Assembly: GCA_963514095.1 (NCBI GenBank)
Contig: OY741264.1
Coordinates: 18,977,553 to 19,041,552, forward strand
Direction of reading: 5' to 3'
Length of the DNA: 64,000 bases
Source of the DNA: Eutrigla gurnardus
Lineage: Eukaryota > Chordata > Actinopteri > Perciformes > Triglidae
Made by a program: the position numbers and the translations under genes. Below are positions 44,421 through 56,425 of the stretch, piece after piece (positions within the stretch are counted from its first letter, which is position 1; each line of letters begins with the position of its first letter). The notes beneath the pieces are model-generated. The model did no database searches. It was not told where the DNA came from and saw nothing but the letters and a program-made list of their open reading frames with translations.

Positions 44421-45128
44421 AGGTTAACTAACCCTCATGAGTTGATACATTGTGCCAAGGAATAATGCACATTAAATATGACTGTGGATTAGTCTTTGCA
44501 GGAAATATTATTATCAGAAATGAGCTTAAACATACACAAGATGTTAAACATGTGACGTGGCCTTTTTGATTTCAGGGCTTGACCTCATGTGTTTTGTGTG
44601 TGTGTGTGCGTGTGTGTTTTCGCCACATGTTTTCATGCTCACACTAACCTTGTTAAGTGTACCGAGATCAGGTTGAGGACACCATGTTCGGTATGTGACC
44701 ACATGTTATGTTTCTGCAAACAAATCCAGACACACACACACACCTTAGCTCCTGTCAGTGTGTGTGTTGAGGCAGGTCTGCTATTAAACCTGGCTGACTG
44801 GCTGCTGACTGAATCATGTTACCTATTGTCAATGCAGGCCTCAGGATGTTGCTAATGATATACATATTTTTAGTTGCGTTGCACGTGTCTGTGTTAAAGG
44901 ACTTGCCCAAACTTTTTCAGGGCCGAAGCTGAATTTGATTGCTGTGGCCTACCTTTTTCACTTTGTTAAAAAATGTGTAGCTGCAGTGCGTCATTACCAT
45001 AAACAGATCTGGTCAAATATATCTCACCACCAGCTAAAATCAGGAACGTGGTGTTATAAGAGATAACACAACAAAGCATAATATTTTAAGATCTTTAAAG
45101 AAGATATTTTCCAGTTCGGAAAAAGAAG
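44421..45128. other. Intergenic, nothing recognised
   Basis: Only short (GT)n and (CA)n patches near 44595 and 44730. Confidence 0.4.
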
Positions 45129-45552
45129 TCTGATTGTATAGAAGTCTATGAGATAATGAGCCTACTTCTCTCTTGATTTATTATCTCAGTAAAACTTGTA
45201 AAGATGAGTTTATGGTCTCAATCTCTAGTTAATTCAATTGTATTTATATTGTCATACCACAACAGCAGTTATCTCAGGATAATTTCCACAGAGAGCAGGA
45301 CTAGAACAGGCTCAGGATTTTCAAAATCAAGTAATTTCAGAGTCCCAACATCACCAGGATCAACAGTTACAGCGCCACAGTGGAGAGAAAAAACTGCCTT
45401 AACAGACTTTAGGTTGAAATAGGGAGCAGACCAGGCTCTTGGGTTCCATCTGTGTTTGTTGGTAGTAATATTAACAGTACTAGTAAGTACATTTCAAATC
45501 TTCAATCCAGCATGATGTTCATTCAGAAATGTATTGTCCATTTAGAGTCAAA
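45129..45552 (+). repeat. Dispersed percomorph-type repeat, split, with LINE 3' fragment inside
   Basis: Family sequence is at 45129-45231 (TTGTATAGAAGTCTATGAGA, GTTTATGGTCTCAAT) and again at 45497-45552 (AATCCAGCATGATGTTCAT, TTTAGAGTCAAA). Between them (about 45232-45415, minus strand) is a LINE-type 3' fragment also found at 47852-48000. The repeat continues right of the MITE at 46523. Confidence 0.65.
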
Positions 45553-46519
45553 GGGCCCTAGTTTCGTAGACCAGGCGCAGTCAGCTTTCAGCGCACCTGC
45601 GCCGCGCCGACGGGGTGTGTCCGCCTGGACTTTGCAAGTTTCGTGCACCGCGCAGGCTCGCGCAGGCACACCTCCCGTCTTGCCCACCGGCGCAAGTGGG
45701 AAAGAGGGAGGAGAAGAAGGCGTGAGTGGGAGACGAGGAGGAGACGAGGAGGAGACGAGGCGTGGACTGGGATTAATACAGCCGATTCAGATCTTCACCA
45801 ATCAAATGAGCTCCTCTCCTCACCTTTAATGCGTTAGGGGAGGTTCAGTGCAAGTTCCGTCACTTGACAAGCCGATGACAGAAGCAGCGCCGCCGCTCCC
45901 ACCACGCGCATCACGCGCTGTGCGTGCGTATCATAATAATAACAATGCCGATATTATAAAAAACAGGAGAGAGAGAGGGAGATGTTTTGGTCCGAGAGGC
46001 TGAGTTTCCGTTACGCGTGCCATCCGCCATTGATCTGACGTCAGATGTGACGGGACAATCTATATAGATATAAATTCACGTGTTGATTAGTTGCATTAAA
46101 TAGTGTTTGTTGTGGTTATTTATTACATTTAAATGTGCCTGGAACTGTGGAAACCTGCCTGTGAGGTCTCGGTGACGTGTGCGCACTGCGCGCCGTCAGC
46201 CAAACTTCCACTCCGGCAGCTGTGATTCGCATTGAATGAATGGACTTTATTTACGCCTTGCGCCTTGCGCCGAAAGTAGACCAGGTTGGAGCTGGCGAGC
46301 TTTCAGCGCAGTCTCGGCGAGGCTTTTTGCCACGAAACTTCCGCTACGCCAAGCTGAATCTGTGACGCCTCCCCCTGCTGCGCCGCCACACCCATCTTGG
46401 CGCAGGCGATCCACCAAACTGCCAAACTGACGGTGCGCAAGGCTGCGCGGGTCGAAACTTGCATTGCGCCGGCTCCGCCACCCTGCGCCGCCCTGCGCTG
46501 CGCCACGAAACTAGGGCCC
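45553..46519 (-). mobile_element. GGGCCC-ended MITE, complete copy 4
   Basis: 967 bases, inverted relative to copy 2, with both GGGCCC ends and a 3 bp TSD AAA at 45550-45552 and 46520-46522. It is inserted in the dispersed repeat. Compared with copy 2, it has an extra GAGGAGGAGAC-type unit at about 45736 and a duplicated GCGCCTTGC unit at about 46258. Confidence 0.9.
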
Positions 46520-46522
46520 AAA

Positions 46523-46610
46523 GAGACCATAAAGCAGGCAATGCTTTAGGGACGGGGCTACCTGGTGGTTGACAGGTTGGTACAGCGGCCTCACTACCAT
46601 CCCTACCATT
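46523..46610 (+). repeat. Dispersed percomorph-type repeat, right part
   Basis: GAGACCATAAAGCAGG and CTTTAGGGACGGGGCTACCTG continue the family interrupted at 45552. Confidence 0.65.
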
Positions 46611-47851
46611 CCAATGAACTACTCCATGACCTTGAATTAGGACACTAACTTTGTTAACAGCTTCACCAGAAGCCAGATGGATCCAGATGCAGTCAGGTTG
46701 GTGCTGGGGGTGCTGCTCTGCCATCTTTGTTCGTCAGATCCACCAGCCACTCCTCCGTTCCAACAATTCCAAGATGGCGACAGCCCACATCCAAGATGGA
46801 GGGGGCCAAAAGGCTAAACTCAAGGCCTCAAAAATCTAGTCCACAAACCAATGATGATGAAGATGACAAAATAACAAATAGTTTTTTATATGTATGCCTA
46901 TACATTGTACTGTATATCAGTGTACATCATACTCTGAATTAATTGCATTGTCCAAAACTTACCAAATAAAACAAATTTAAATTCAAATGATGTAATTGAG
47001 ATAACCTGATTAAATAATCTGACCTGATATCATGAATACACATAATTATTGAATGTGTGGTTTGTCTGATGCATTGAGATAGAAGAAAATAATCTCTGTG
47101 ATGAGGTGATGAAATCTCTCCAGAGTCACATTAAAGAGGAAGACGGGGAGAAATGACCTCATTAAGGCTGAAGGGAGCATCACCAGCAGCACGCCATGTG
47201 ATTCTCGGTGAGCCCCGCAGTCACGTTATGGGATCGCTGAAAATGTAAGCATGATGAAACGGAAACACAAGCTGCAAATGATGAAACTTATTTGACATTT
47301 GCTTTTTGATTTTTATTGACTGTCTGAAAGTACCTTCACTTCGTCACATCTTTGTCAAGATGCTGAGTGTGGAGGAGATCAAAAACAATAGAGGGAATCA
47401 ACACATATGTGAGGGAAACCCTGCTGATACATCTGAACACATATTCATGTGGCTAGTCTACATGCTTTTTAATTTGATGAGCTCAAATCCACTTATGTTT
47501 CATCTCTCTGCACTGGTGTCTATATTAATATAATGGCTTTGCCTTGCGTTTTAACACCATAGTGGATTACGCTGACTGCAATGATGAGCATACCCAAACA
47601 CAGACAGGAAGAAGTGCTCGGTGACAGACTTCTGTCCATGTTGGACAACTCCACCCCTCAGCAGTACATTCAAAGCCACCATACAGGGTCGATGTACTGG
47701 ACGACGTACAGTAATGTAGTCTCTGGACACTTTATTTATATTGTTGGTGGTGTATCCCACAAAGTCTTCAAAACCATAAAGCAAGTCCAGTTGTCTATGA
47801 CAAAGCTTTCAAGGATTACCATGACCTGGATGAACCATCCATCCATTCAGT
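46611..47851. other. Intergenic, nothing recognised
   Basis: A short TGGATCCAGATGCAG stretch at about 46678 recurs near 56848, so low-level repeats are present. No exon supported. Confidence 0.4.
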
Positions 47852-48000
47852 GCAATTCAATTTTATTTATAGTGTCATATCACAACAGAAGTCATCTCAG
47901 GACACTTAACACATTGAGCAGGACTAGAATACGCTCAAGATTTCCAGAGTCAATACAATTTCAAAGTCCCAACATCACCCAGGGGCAAGCGTTACCACAA
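47852..48000 (-). mobile_element. LINE 3' end fragment (same family as 45232-45415)
   Basis: Shared phrases: TTCAATTTTATTTATAGTGT, CACAACAGAAGTCATCTCAG, AGAGTC...CCCAACATCACC. No coding sequence. Confidence 0.5.
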
Positions 48001-49824
48001 CATCCATCCATTCATCCATGAGCATTCGTCCATCCATCGCCTCTGCTAATCCCTTTAGTGTCTTCTCAGCGGACTTGACCAGAAAACCTGTAAAATGAGG
48101 CGTCCAGGAGACATCCTGATGCCCGAGCCACCCCAACTGACCCCAATGGGGCTCGGCAGTGCACGGCCTGAAAAATCATCATGAAGCATGCAGACATTTA
48201 CAACCAAGCTGACTGTTTTTATAAAATGTCTCACAAAGCATAAAATAAATATAAATAATAAAACAGCGGTATGCATGCAAGATCCCCACACATGTTTTTT
48301 ACTAAACCTAACCAAGACGTTTTGTTACCTAAACCTAACTTTGTACTCTCGAAGCATGTTTTGTTTTGTTTACTAACCACATGTTTCAAACTGTGAATGT
48401 TCAGTCTGTATACATGAACCAGAGGAGAGAAATTTTGGTCCTGAATTCTCTTCCACATTGTAACAATCCAGACGGAAGAGAAAAGACATGGTGTGAAGGG
48501 ACAGTCAAAAAGAGAGAGAGATGCAACATGCAGCCCATTTTAGAGTATCGTTCATAAATTCAAAATATAGTGAGACACAGATGCTGTAGATTCATAGTTT
48601 TTATAGAAAGAATCATTGTTAGAATCCCTAAAGTTTAATATCCCTTGATCAAGGCCCCAGTGGCTGCTTCTTCAGCCTCGTGTTTCTGTGCTGGGTGACG
48701 GAGCACAGGGCCAGCAGGTTTCCACTGATGTGCTGAATAAATACATAAGACGCTTGTTTTAATGACTTCTTCCAATTAGCAGTTTTCTCCTGTTGAGGCC
48801 CAGCGACCATGCTGCGAGGACGAGAGGAGGCAGAGTGAGAGACGATCGTAAAGTTGACACTCATGGGTTCAAAGACAGAGACCTGCTGGGCCAAGACAGC
48901 CAGGCATACAGATATACAACCACTGTGCCTCTTCAGTGGTGTTAAGTAGGACACGGGTCCTCGAGCATATTCTCCAACAACACAACACTGCAGCCTCACT
49001 TTGAAGAGCACGGGATGATCACATGCACAAACAAGTCCAAAACCTTGATACTATTTATGGTCTGCATGTTGTTACAATGCATAATTTCTGAAAGAGTGTT
49101 TTCGTCTTCCAATACATGTGTTCAATTACCAATGAACACAAGTAAAACATTTAAAAAAAGCTGCGATACATGTTACTATCACTTAGCTGTTGTTTCCTAA
49201 CTATTTTGTTTTGTAATGTGTTTTTTTTTTTTTTTTTTCCTGTTTCAAACTGTTTGAAATTGAGAATGTTCCAAAAGAGTGTAGTTCCGTTTTATAGGAA
49301 GACAACTTTCTTTGAAACAAGGTTGAAACTACAGGGAACAGGGAAGTATCAGCCACATACTGCATGTTGCTTGCGGCACATCAATAATAGAAGAAAATTT
49401 CTACTGCTTATGCAAAAACAAGACAACTGTTGAAAATTGAGCCGAGTGATGATATAATGAGATCAGGACTCCTGCTTCCTGTCCACTGGAATGACAAACT
49501 CCCATTTCCCTTTGTCTATCTATCTGTCTGTCTCTCACACAGTGCGGAGACACTGGAACGCCAGTATGTACTTGTTTTTTATTTTCCACTGGGGAGAAGG
49601 GCAAGGTTGTAGCATCAATAGATCATTTCTTATCTCTACACTTCTATGAAGTGTGCTGTATTGACATGAAAAGGGATATCCTTGAGCTCTGCTGGACTTA
49701 TTGGTTGGTCCCTCCATACATCTTTGTGCAAAGCATCATTAGGTGTGAAAATTCTAATGTTTACAGTGATATATACATGTGGAATGATGCACGAGACATG
49801 GTGACCATTTCATTTATGTGGCTA
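48001..49824. other. Intergenic, nothing firmly recognised
   Basis: The minus-strand frame at 48649-49011 (120 codons) is open but has no recognisable domain. A stretch near 48095-48140 (GGCGTCCAGGAGACATCCTG) resembles a fish retroelement fragment. A poly-T run lies at 49221-49240. Confidence 0.35.
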
Positions 49825-50034
49825 CTTCTTTAGTAGAGATACTGGGTTGATCTTTAGTAGAGATACTGGGCTGTTCTTTAGTAGAGATACTGGGTTGTTC
49901 TTTAGTAGAGATACTGGGCTGTTCTTTAGTAGAGATACTGGGCTGTTCTTTAGTAGAGATAGTGGTTGTTCTTTAGTAGAGATACTGGGTTGTTTTTTAG
50001 TAGAGATACTTGGTTGTTCTTTTGTATAGAGACT
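49825..50034. repeat. 24 bp minisatellite (TTCTTTAGTAGAGATACTGGG unit)
   Basis: About eight and a half copies in direct orientation. One inverted copy (AGTATCTCTACTAAAGAACA) follows at 50041-50070 and could fold back on the array. Confidence 0.93.
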
Positions 50035-50070
50035 GGGAGACAGTATCTCTACTAAAGAACAACCCAGTAT

Positions 50071-51260
50071 GGGTTTTGTATAAATTCTTTGTATAAACTC
50101 ATTGCAGGTTACAAACGCAGAAATGTTATATAGATGGTCTTATAACAAAAGCATATAGAGTTAATTTGCCTACTCAAACCAATCAGTGTATAGGTCACAG
50201 AATCACCATGACTACTTTAATTATATTCCCTGGAGGACTAATCACAGACAAGTACATACATTTCTAACATTATTGCATCCTCCGTCTGCAGAGAGGAAGA
50301 CAAGGAACAAAGACTTTCCTGTGCTGTTTTACAATTCCTGAACCTTCTCTGGGTTTAAACCAACAAATGACGGTATTCAGTGAGAATAGGGACCTTTTTA
50401 ACAGTTGATTTTCACATATGAACACACATTATTTTCGGGCCAGTCATCAATGCAATGTGCAATGTAATGCCTCTGTATGCTTCTAACCTCAACCAGGCCA
50501 CATGAAACCAGCAGACTAATCAAATGCTGCTTGAAACCTGACTGGAACTATGAATCAGGCAGGAGATGCAGCAGGCTTCATGCTAAACTGTCAGTGAGCC
50601 TGGAGCACTTCTCCTGCACAACTTCAAACATGTGCTTCGTTGTGACTGAGAGTGTGTGAGCCGAGGAGGACGAGAGGAAATAACTGCTGATCCTTGTGGA
50701 GCTCTTATGGCCTAAACCAACAAAGCATGTAACAAAGCAACCACCTATTTATTTTATTCCTGCCATGGCCTGCGCATGCATAAAGAAGCCGAGAAGCTCG
50801 ACTGAAATTCTCAATTTCCTGATAAAACTCCCAACACAGCGGGGAGCTGCTCCGAGCCGCTTTCCTGGAAACATCACGGATGTTTTTTAATAAGAATACC
50901 TCATCTCAAAGTGTCCTGTTTCTGCGGGGGCCTTGCCAAATGGTCCAACATTTGAAAGTCAGATGGTGGGAAGGCTTTTTTTCTAAGCGCTTGAAACACA
51001 TGCACACTCATTTTAACAGTCAGCAATGCCAAACCACACTATATTAGCAAGTCCAATATGTCAAATTAATCTGCGTAAATCTCCTCTGTTTGACAGGTTT
51101 GTTGATCTTTAATCCCCAGCACATCACATATCCATAATGTATAGCATCTTCGGCAGCCTGACTACACAAGCACAACCAACACATCAGTGCTTCTTGACAG
51201 GACAGAGACATGAATCCGTGAAGCCAAACACATTTACACATGCTCACATGCCTCATCATC
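50071..51260. other. Intergenic, nothing recognised
   Basis: No supported exon, transposon end or tandem repeat. Confidence 0.4.
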
Positions 51261-51498
51261 TGTCTTGTTTTGTACATAACTACGTGTCTTGTTCTGGACA
51301 TAACTACGTGTCTTGTTTTGTACGTAACTATGTGTCTTGTTTTTTACATAACTACGTGTCTTGTTCTGGAAATAACTGCATGTCTGGTTTTGTACGTAAC
51401 TATCTGTCTTGTTTTGGACATAACTACGTGTCTGGTTTTGTACATAACTACAGTAAGTGTCTTGTTTTGTACATAACTCGTGTCTTGTTCTGGACAAC
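51261..51498. repeat. 24 bp minisatellite, block 1 (TGTCTTGTTTTGTACATAAC)
   Basis: About ten copies of a 24-base unit that recurs at 51955-52519 and 54058-54480. Unit length divisible by three keeps several frames open on both strands. Confidence 0.95.
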
Positions 51499-51501
51499 TA
51501 C

Positions 51502-51952
51502 TAGGGGTGAGTATTGCCAAGAACCTCAGGATACGATACGTATCACGATACTTTGGTCACGATGCGATACGTATCACGATATCACGATATACAAATCTTT
51601 ATTTCATTAATTCCCATGAAATTCACTGGAATAAATATTGAAAATAAAATGAAAAAGGATAAAGTACCCTGAGTGACAATGCACAAAATAATACATAATA
51701 AAATAATAATAATAATAACAATAATAATAATAATAATAAAAATTATAATAATATAATAAATAATAATGTTTCTCCTTTTGTGTCACTGTTTGAACACTGA
51801 ACTGAAGAGGTCATATACAAATAATGTAAAGGTATATGTGTAAACATGAATCTTTTTTTTTAAATCGATCTTTTAGAGTTGAAAAATCGATATTGTATTG
51901 GGCGGCAAAGTATCGTGATATATTGCCGCATTTATATTTTTACCCACGCCTA
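51502..51952. mobile_element. Short hAT-like element inside the minisatellite
   Basis: The ends TAGGGGTGAGTA and TACCCACGCCTA are imperfect inverted repeats. The flanking eight bases (ACAACTAC, ATAACTAA) agree at six positions, consistent with a decayed 8 bp TSD. Inside are GATACG/CGTATC repeats at the left, an (AAT)n tract at about 51700-51770, and an ATATCGTG-type palindrome near both ends. No transposase. Confidence 0.6.
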
Positions 51953-51954
51953 AT

Positions 51955-52519
51955 AACTAAGTGTCTGGTTTTGTACATAACTAGCCTACGGATTTTGTTT
52001 TGTACACTACGTGTCTTGTTCTGGACATAACTACATGTCTTATTCTGTACATAGCTAAATGTTTTTTGTACATAACTACATGTCTTGTTTTCTATATAAC
52101 TACTGTGTTTTATTTTGTACATAACTATTTGTCTTGTTTTGTACATGTTTTGTATTGTATATAACTACATGTCTTGTTTTGTACATAACTACATGTCTTG
52201 TTTTGTACATGACTATGTGTCTTGTTTTGTACATAACTATATGTCTTGTTTTGTACATATCTATGTGTCTTGTTTTGTACATAACTACGTATCTTGTTTT
52301 GTACATAATTACCGTGTATTGTATTGTACATAACTACATGTCTTGTTTTGTACATAACTATGTGTCTTATTTTGTACATAACTACGTGTCTTGTTCTGGA
52401 CATAACTACGTGACTTTTCTGTACATAACTATGTGTCCTGTTTTGTACATAACTCGTGTCTTGTTCTGGACATAACTACGTGTCTTGTTCTGTACATAGC
52501 TAAATGTTTTTTGTACATA
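51955..52519. repeat. 24 bp minisatellite, block 2
   Basis: Roughly 23 units. It contains a higher-order duplication: the stretch starting at 52046 recurs at 52491 (445-base period) and continues beyond the hAT element at 54058. Confidence 0.93.
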
Positions 52520-52527
52520 ACTACATG

Positions 52528-54057
52528 CAGGGGTGGACTGGGACAAAAATTTGGCCCTGGACTTTTTGGTCCAGACCAGCCCACTACAATCCGCGCGCAG
52601 ATATCGCCCCGTTGATGTACAAACACATAAGTTCTTAATAACACCACTATACAAAACAATATCCCTTTATATTCTGAAGCCTTGAATAAAATAAATGATA
52701 ACTACGCATTGTGTTGCTCACTTGCTCTTAAGAAGGATACTGGAGAAAGGATTAGTGTGGAATAAGTTAAGTCTGAACAAGATTACATGCAAATAATGAG
52801 TCCGCACGCAATCAGAACTTTGGTTTGTTGGCTAAAGTATGGAAAACAATAGTATATTGATCTGAAAAATGGACAAACACTAATTTTATTTTAGAAAGAT
52901 AGTACAGCTCAACATAATGTATAGACAATGAAGCATGACATAAGAGGAAATACTTGTAATTTGTGTACTGCATCATGAGTAATATGTATGCAGATGTTTT
53001 ACTGTAATATAGTTAATCAGTATTTTATTAATTTGAACTGTATGTTAAACTGTTGAAGGACAATAAACCATAAACACTGACTGAAAAAAATATGTAAAGC
53101 ATACATATTTGTTAAGTTGTAAACACTTTAACTCTGGTGACCTGATTTGGGGGATGTCATTATAGGTGAATATGGTTATTGTTTTCCAATACTTTAGATA
53201 ACTAGATTTAGTTGTAACACACCACACCATCCAGAGTTTGCTATTTATTATGTCAAGTAAAGTTCATAGACAGTAAAGCAACCGTTCTGAACCATTTATT
53301 TGAATGAATGTTTATCCACACTATTCTGGAAGGCACATACCTGCTACCTCCTTCACATGGAGTCTCTTCTTCCTCAACATTTCTTTCAGCCTCCTCCTGC
53401 ACCATAAGGGCAGTGATGGGAGCCTCACTCTCTTCAGCCTCTCTGTCACTGTCAGACTCACGTGAAGGACGTGATGCTTCGGTGCTGCTAGCTCCGGCCA
53501 GGCCGGCCCCTGCTGCAAACATCTGCGTGATAGTTAAACTTTTAGCAGCCTGTGCTGCTAGAGCTTTTCTTTTCTTTTCCCTCAATTTTTCTGCACCGCC
53601 TTTGCGTTTTTTACTTTCCTTCTCCATTTTTGTTTTTCGTGTGGTGTTATGTTGTTGTTGTTGTTTTCTCTCGCGCCGTCTCTCCTCATCATTAAAAGTG
53701 ATTGGACGAGGGGGGGGGGGTGGGGTCTAGAACATGCGTGGGTGGGACTCCTGGGCCTCTAAAGCCTCTCATAGGGCCATTCTGTAGACAGACAAGCCAC
53801 CGGGCCAATCATCACCTCTCTCACCTCTCTGTCTGCAGCTGATCACTGTGGGCCGAGCTGGTGCACGTCTCTCTCCCCGGGCCGCCCGGGAGAGTTACAC
53901 TAGTTATCAAAGCAAGGCGAGGCATGGCAAAGAAATAAATGAATAAAAAAAAAAATAAAAAAATAAATAAAAAAATAAAAAACGGCCATCCATCGGCCCA
54001 TTAGTGACCGGCCCACCGGGAAAAGTCCCGGTACTCCCGATGGCCAATCCACCCCTG
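52528..54057 (-). mobile_element. hAT element, internally deleted, 1.5 kb
   Basis: The ends CAGGGGTGGACTGG and CCAATCCACCCCTG are inverted repeats. The 8 bp TSD ACTACATG is exact at 52520-52527 and 54058-54065, which identifies hAT. It carries only the first coding exon of a transposase (53341-53627, minus strand). An AT-rich AAATAAAT tract lies at about 53930-53980. Confidence 0.92.
53341..53627 (-). CDS. First exon of a ZMYM1-like hAT transposase (rest deleted)
   Basis: It starts MEKESKKRKGGAEKLREKKR and continues ALAAQAAKSLTITQMFAAG, then an acidic, Ser-rich stretch. It ends at the donor GCAG/GTATGT (53341). The KRKGGAEKLREKK start is typical of fish hAT proteins annotated as zinc finger MYM-type 1-like; the zinc finger and catalytic region would follow in later exons. 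None were found between 52528 and 53340, so no working transposase is encoded. Confidence 0.7.
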
Positions 54058-54480
54058 ACTACATGTCTTGTTTTCTATATAACAACTGTGTTTTATTTTG
54101 TACATAACTATTTGTCTTGTTTTGTACATGTTTTGTATTGTGTATAACTACATGTCTTGTTTTGTACATAACTACATGTCTTGTTTTGTACATGACTATG
54201 TGTCTTGTTTTGTACATAACTATATGTCTTGTTTTGTACATATCTATGTGTCTTGTTTTGTACATAACTACGTATCTTGTTTTGTACATAATTACCGTGT
54301 ATTGTATTGTACATAACATGTCTTGTTTTGTACATAACTATGTGTCTTATTTTGTACATAACTACGTGTCTTGTTCTGGGCATAACTACGTGACTTTTCT
54401 GTACATAACTATGTGTCCTGTTTTGTACATAACTCGTGTCTTGTTCTGGACATAACTACGTGTCTTGTTCTGCTCTAACT
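54058..54480. repeat. 24 bp minisatellite, block 3 (second half of the 445 bp duplication)
   Basis: It matches 52075-52490 almost base for base, including the irregular parts GTACATGTTTTGTATTGT and TAATTACCGTGTATTGTATT. The register is 445 after removing the hAT element and its TSD. Confidence 0.93.
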
Positions 54481-55217
54481 GCCTCTCTTGTTCGGTATTT
54501 TCTCAGACTCTAGTTTTAATGCCCGTGTAGGGAGTGATCCTTAGAAGCGTAATAATTTAATCTCATTTAATCCTCAGAGGAGACCGTGTATTAGTGTGTG
54601 ATGTCTTAACCGAGATGCCGTTCGCTAGACTAACACACAGGGTGATGCTGGGCTTTAATCTGATGAGATTCTGTTGGTTGTTAAAAACAACAAAACACTG
54701 CTGGATATCATTAACCTACCAACCTGTACTACAAGCTTCACTAAGTGAGCTTTAACAATTAGACAAGTCTGTTTAATGCTGTACAGAGTTTCAGGAAAGC
54801 TGTGTTTCACTATTAAAATGTGTGCCCTGAAGAAATCTACTTAACGGGGCCTCAGCCTCCAGTAACACTCCCTGTTATTGAACCTATTATATAGGCGGTC
54901 AGCCAGCAGCATGTTCCATCAAACTGTCAATCCTCATTAGGCAGATCACAGGAACATGTCCAAACAGCAGTATCTGTCAGGAGAACCTGTTATCACAATA
55001 AGCAGAGGTGATTCTAAGCATGGCCACATTATCCTAAAAAATGGACTGCTTGGCCCCTGATGGCACTGTCTGAGACCACCTTCCCCAACATAAAATGAGC
55101 TGCCCATTGAAGGCACAAGGATCTCTGATCTCACGTCACATTCCCATGTGTGCATCTCTGAGTGAAAGTCAAGTCACAGGCTTCATTGGAGAGGTTTGGT
55201 CAATTTTGTACGGGTAC

Positions 55218-55218
<1 letters not shown>
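54481..55218. other. Intergenic, nothing recognised
   Basis: No exon or element end supported. Confidence 0.4.
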
Positions 55219-55290
<72 letters not shown>

Positions 55291-55305
55291 GAGAACATGG
55301 AATAA

Positions 55306-55377
<72 letters not shown>
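55219..55377. repeat. (TA)n microsatellite with embedded inverted repeat
   Basis: TA tracts at about 55219-55287 and 55306-55375. A 21-base perfect inverted repeat, TTAAGAGAACATGGAATAAT at 55287-55306 plus one A, is matched by its complement at 55374-55394 and flanks the second tract. Confidence 0.95.
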
Positions 55378-55380
<3 letters not shown>

Positions 55381-55394
55381 CCATGTTCTCTTAA

Positions 55395-55880
55395 TAAATT
55401 ATAACATATTTTTAAACATGGATCATATTTTCTCATATTTCTGTGACTAATGCAGCCTGGCAAATTTTAAATGATGTTCTCACACAACGAAACAGCAGAT
55501 TGAAATATGTTTCATGGGAAACATATTTTGTCTTGGATTAAGATTGCTCTTGATCGTCATTTTAATCCAAACCATGATGCTTTTTACTAAACCTAACTAT
55601 GTAATTTTGGAGCGTGTTTTATTTTGGTCAGTAACCACGTTATTAAGTACTTTTGATCCCATGCAATAAGTAACGTTCTTACTTTTTAAAGGAGAAATAA
55701 GTACATGTTACACTTCCTGAGTAACTTGGAACTAAACCTGACCTACCAGATGGTTTGTTACAGAGAACCATCTGGTTGTATCTACCCACTGAAACTGGCA
55801 ATCAAACTCTTGCTGACACCAGTAGGGAGAAAAGTGAAAAAAACTTCAGTGCTGTTCTTTGCTCTTCTTTCAATGAAGAA
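55395..55880. other. Intergenic, nothing recognised
   Basis: No exon or element end supported. Confidence 0.4.
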
Positions 55881-56131
55881 GGAGGGGTTTAGCTCAGGAG
55901 GTAGAGCGTTTGGCCGGCAACCGCAAGATTGCCGGTTCGATCCCCGGCTCCTCCTAGCCGAGTGCCTGGTGTCCCTGAGCAAGATACCTCACCCCAATTT
56001 CTCCTGACGAGCTGGCTATCTCCCTGCGTGGTTGACTCCGCCATGGGTGAGTGAATGGGTGAATGGTTAATGTCATTAATGTAAAGCACTTTGGAGAAAA
56101 GCGCTATATAAATGAGGCTATTTACCATTTA
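55881..56131 (+). mobile_element. tRNA-derived SINE (second family), complete
   Basis: The head forms a good tRNA-like fold: GGAGG pairs with CCTCC, the A box is TAGCTCAGGAGGTAGAGC, and the B box GGTTCGATCCCC sits in a strong T arm. The body has GTCCCTGAGCAAGATACC. The tail is L2/SINE-type: TAAAGCACTTTGGAGAAAAG and ATTTACCATTT. A short AAGAA on both sides (55876-55880, 56132-56136) may be the TSD. Confidence 0.85.
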
Positions 56132-56425
56132 AGAAACAATCAGCAGTTTTGATAGAACTGATCCTGTTGCAGCATCCACACTAACCTATCCAGAAGTCAT
56201 CACACACACCTAAGCCACACCCCTAGCTGCCAGTAGGTCCCCACACACAAACACATTACTTGAAGCCTGATGAGATGGACTTTCATTTGCCAAGCAACGG
56301 AATAAGGCCTCATCCACATTGTCAAAATCAGCTGAACATTCAGCCACAATATTGAAATACTCTCTCTCACTTACATTTCTGGCAACAAGTCACCTCTCAC
56401 AAGACGGGATCAAGTGAAAGTAACG
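56132..56425. other. Intergenic, nothing recognised
   Basis: Short stretch between the SINE and the MITE fragment; nothing supported. Confidence 0.4.

Noticed and set aside
48649..49011. 120-codon minus-strand frame as a possible host exon
   Set aside because: No recognisable domain, no convincing flanking splice sites, no in-window partner exon.
51240..52475. Long open frames on both strands (LYITTCLVLYITT and YKTRHIVMYKTRH types)
   Set aside because: They are made of the 24 bp minisatellite. A period divisible by three without stops keeps frames open, and there is no start context or domain.
55881..55954. A genuine tRNA gene
   Set aside because: The fold is good, but it is followed by a SINE body and an L2-type tail, so it is a SINE head.
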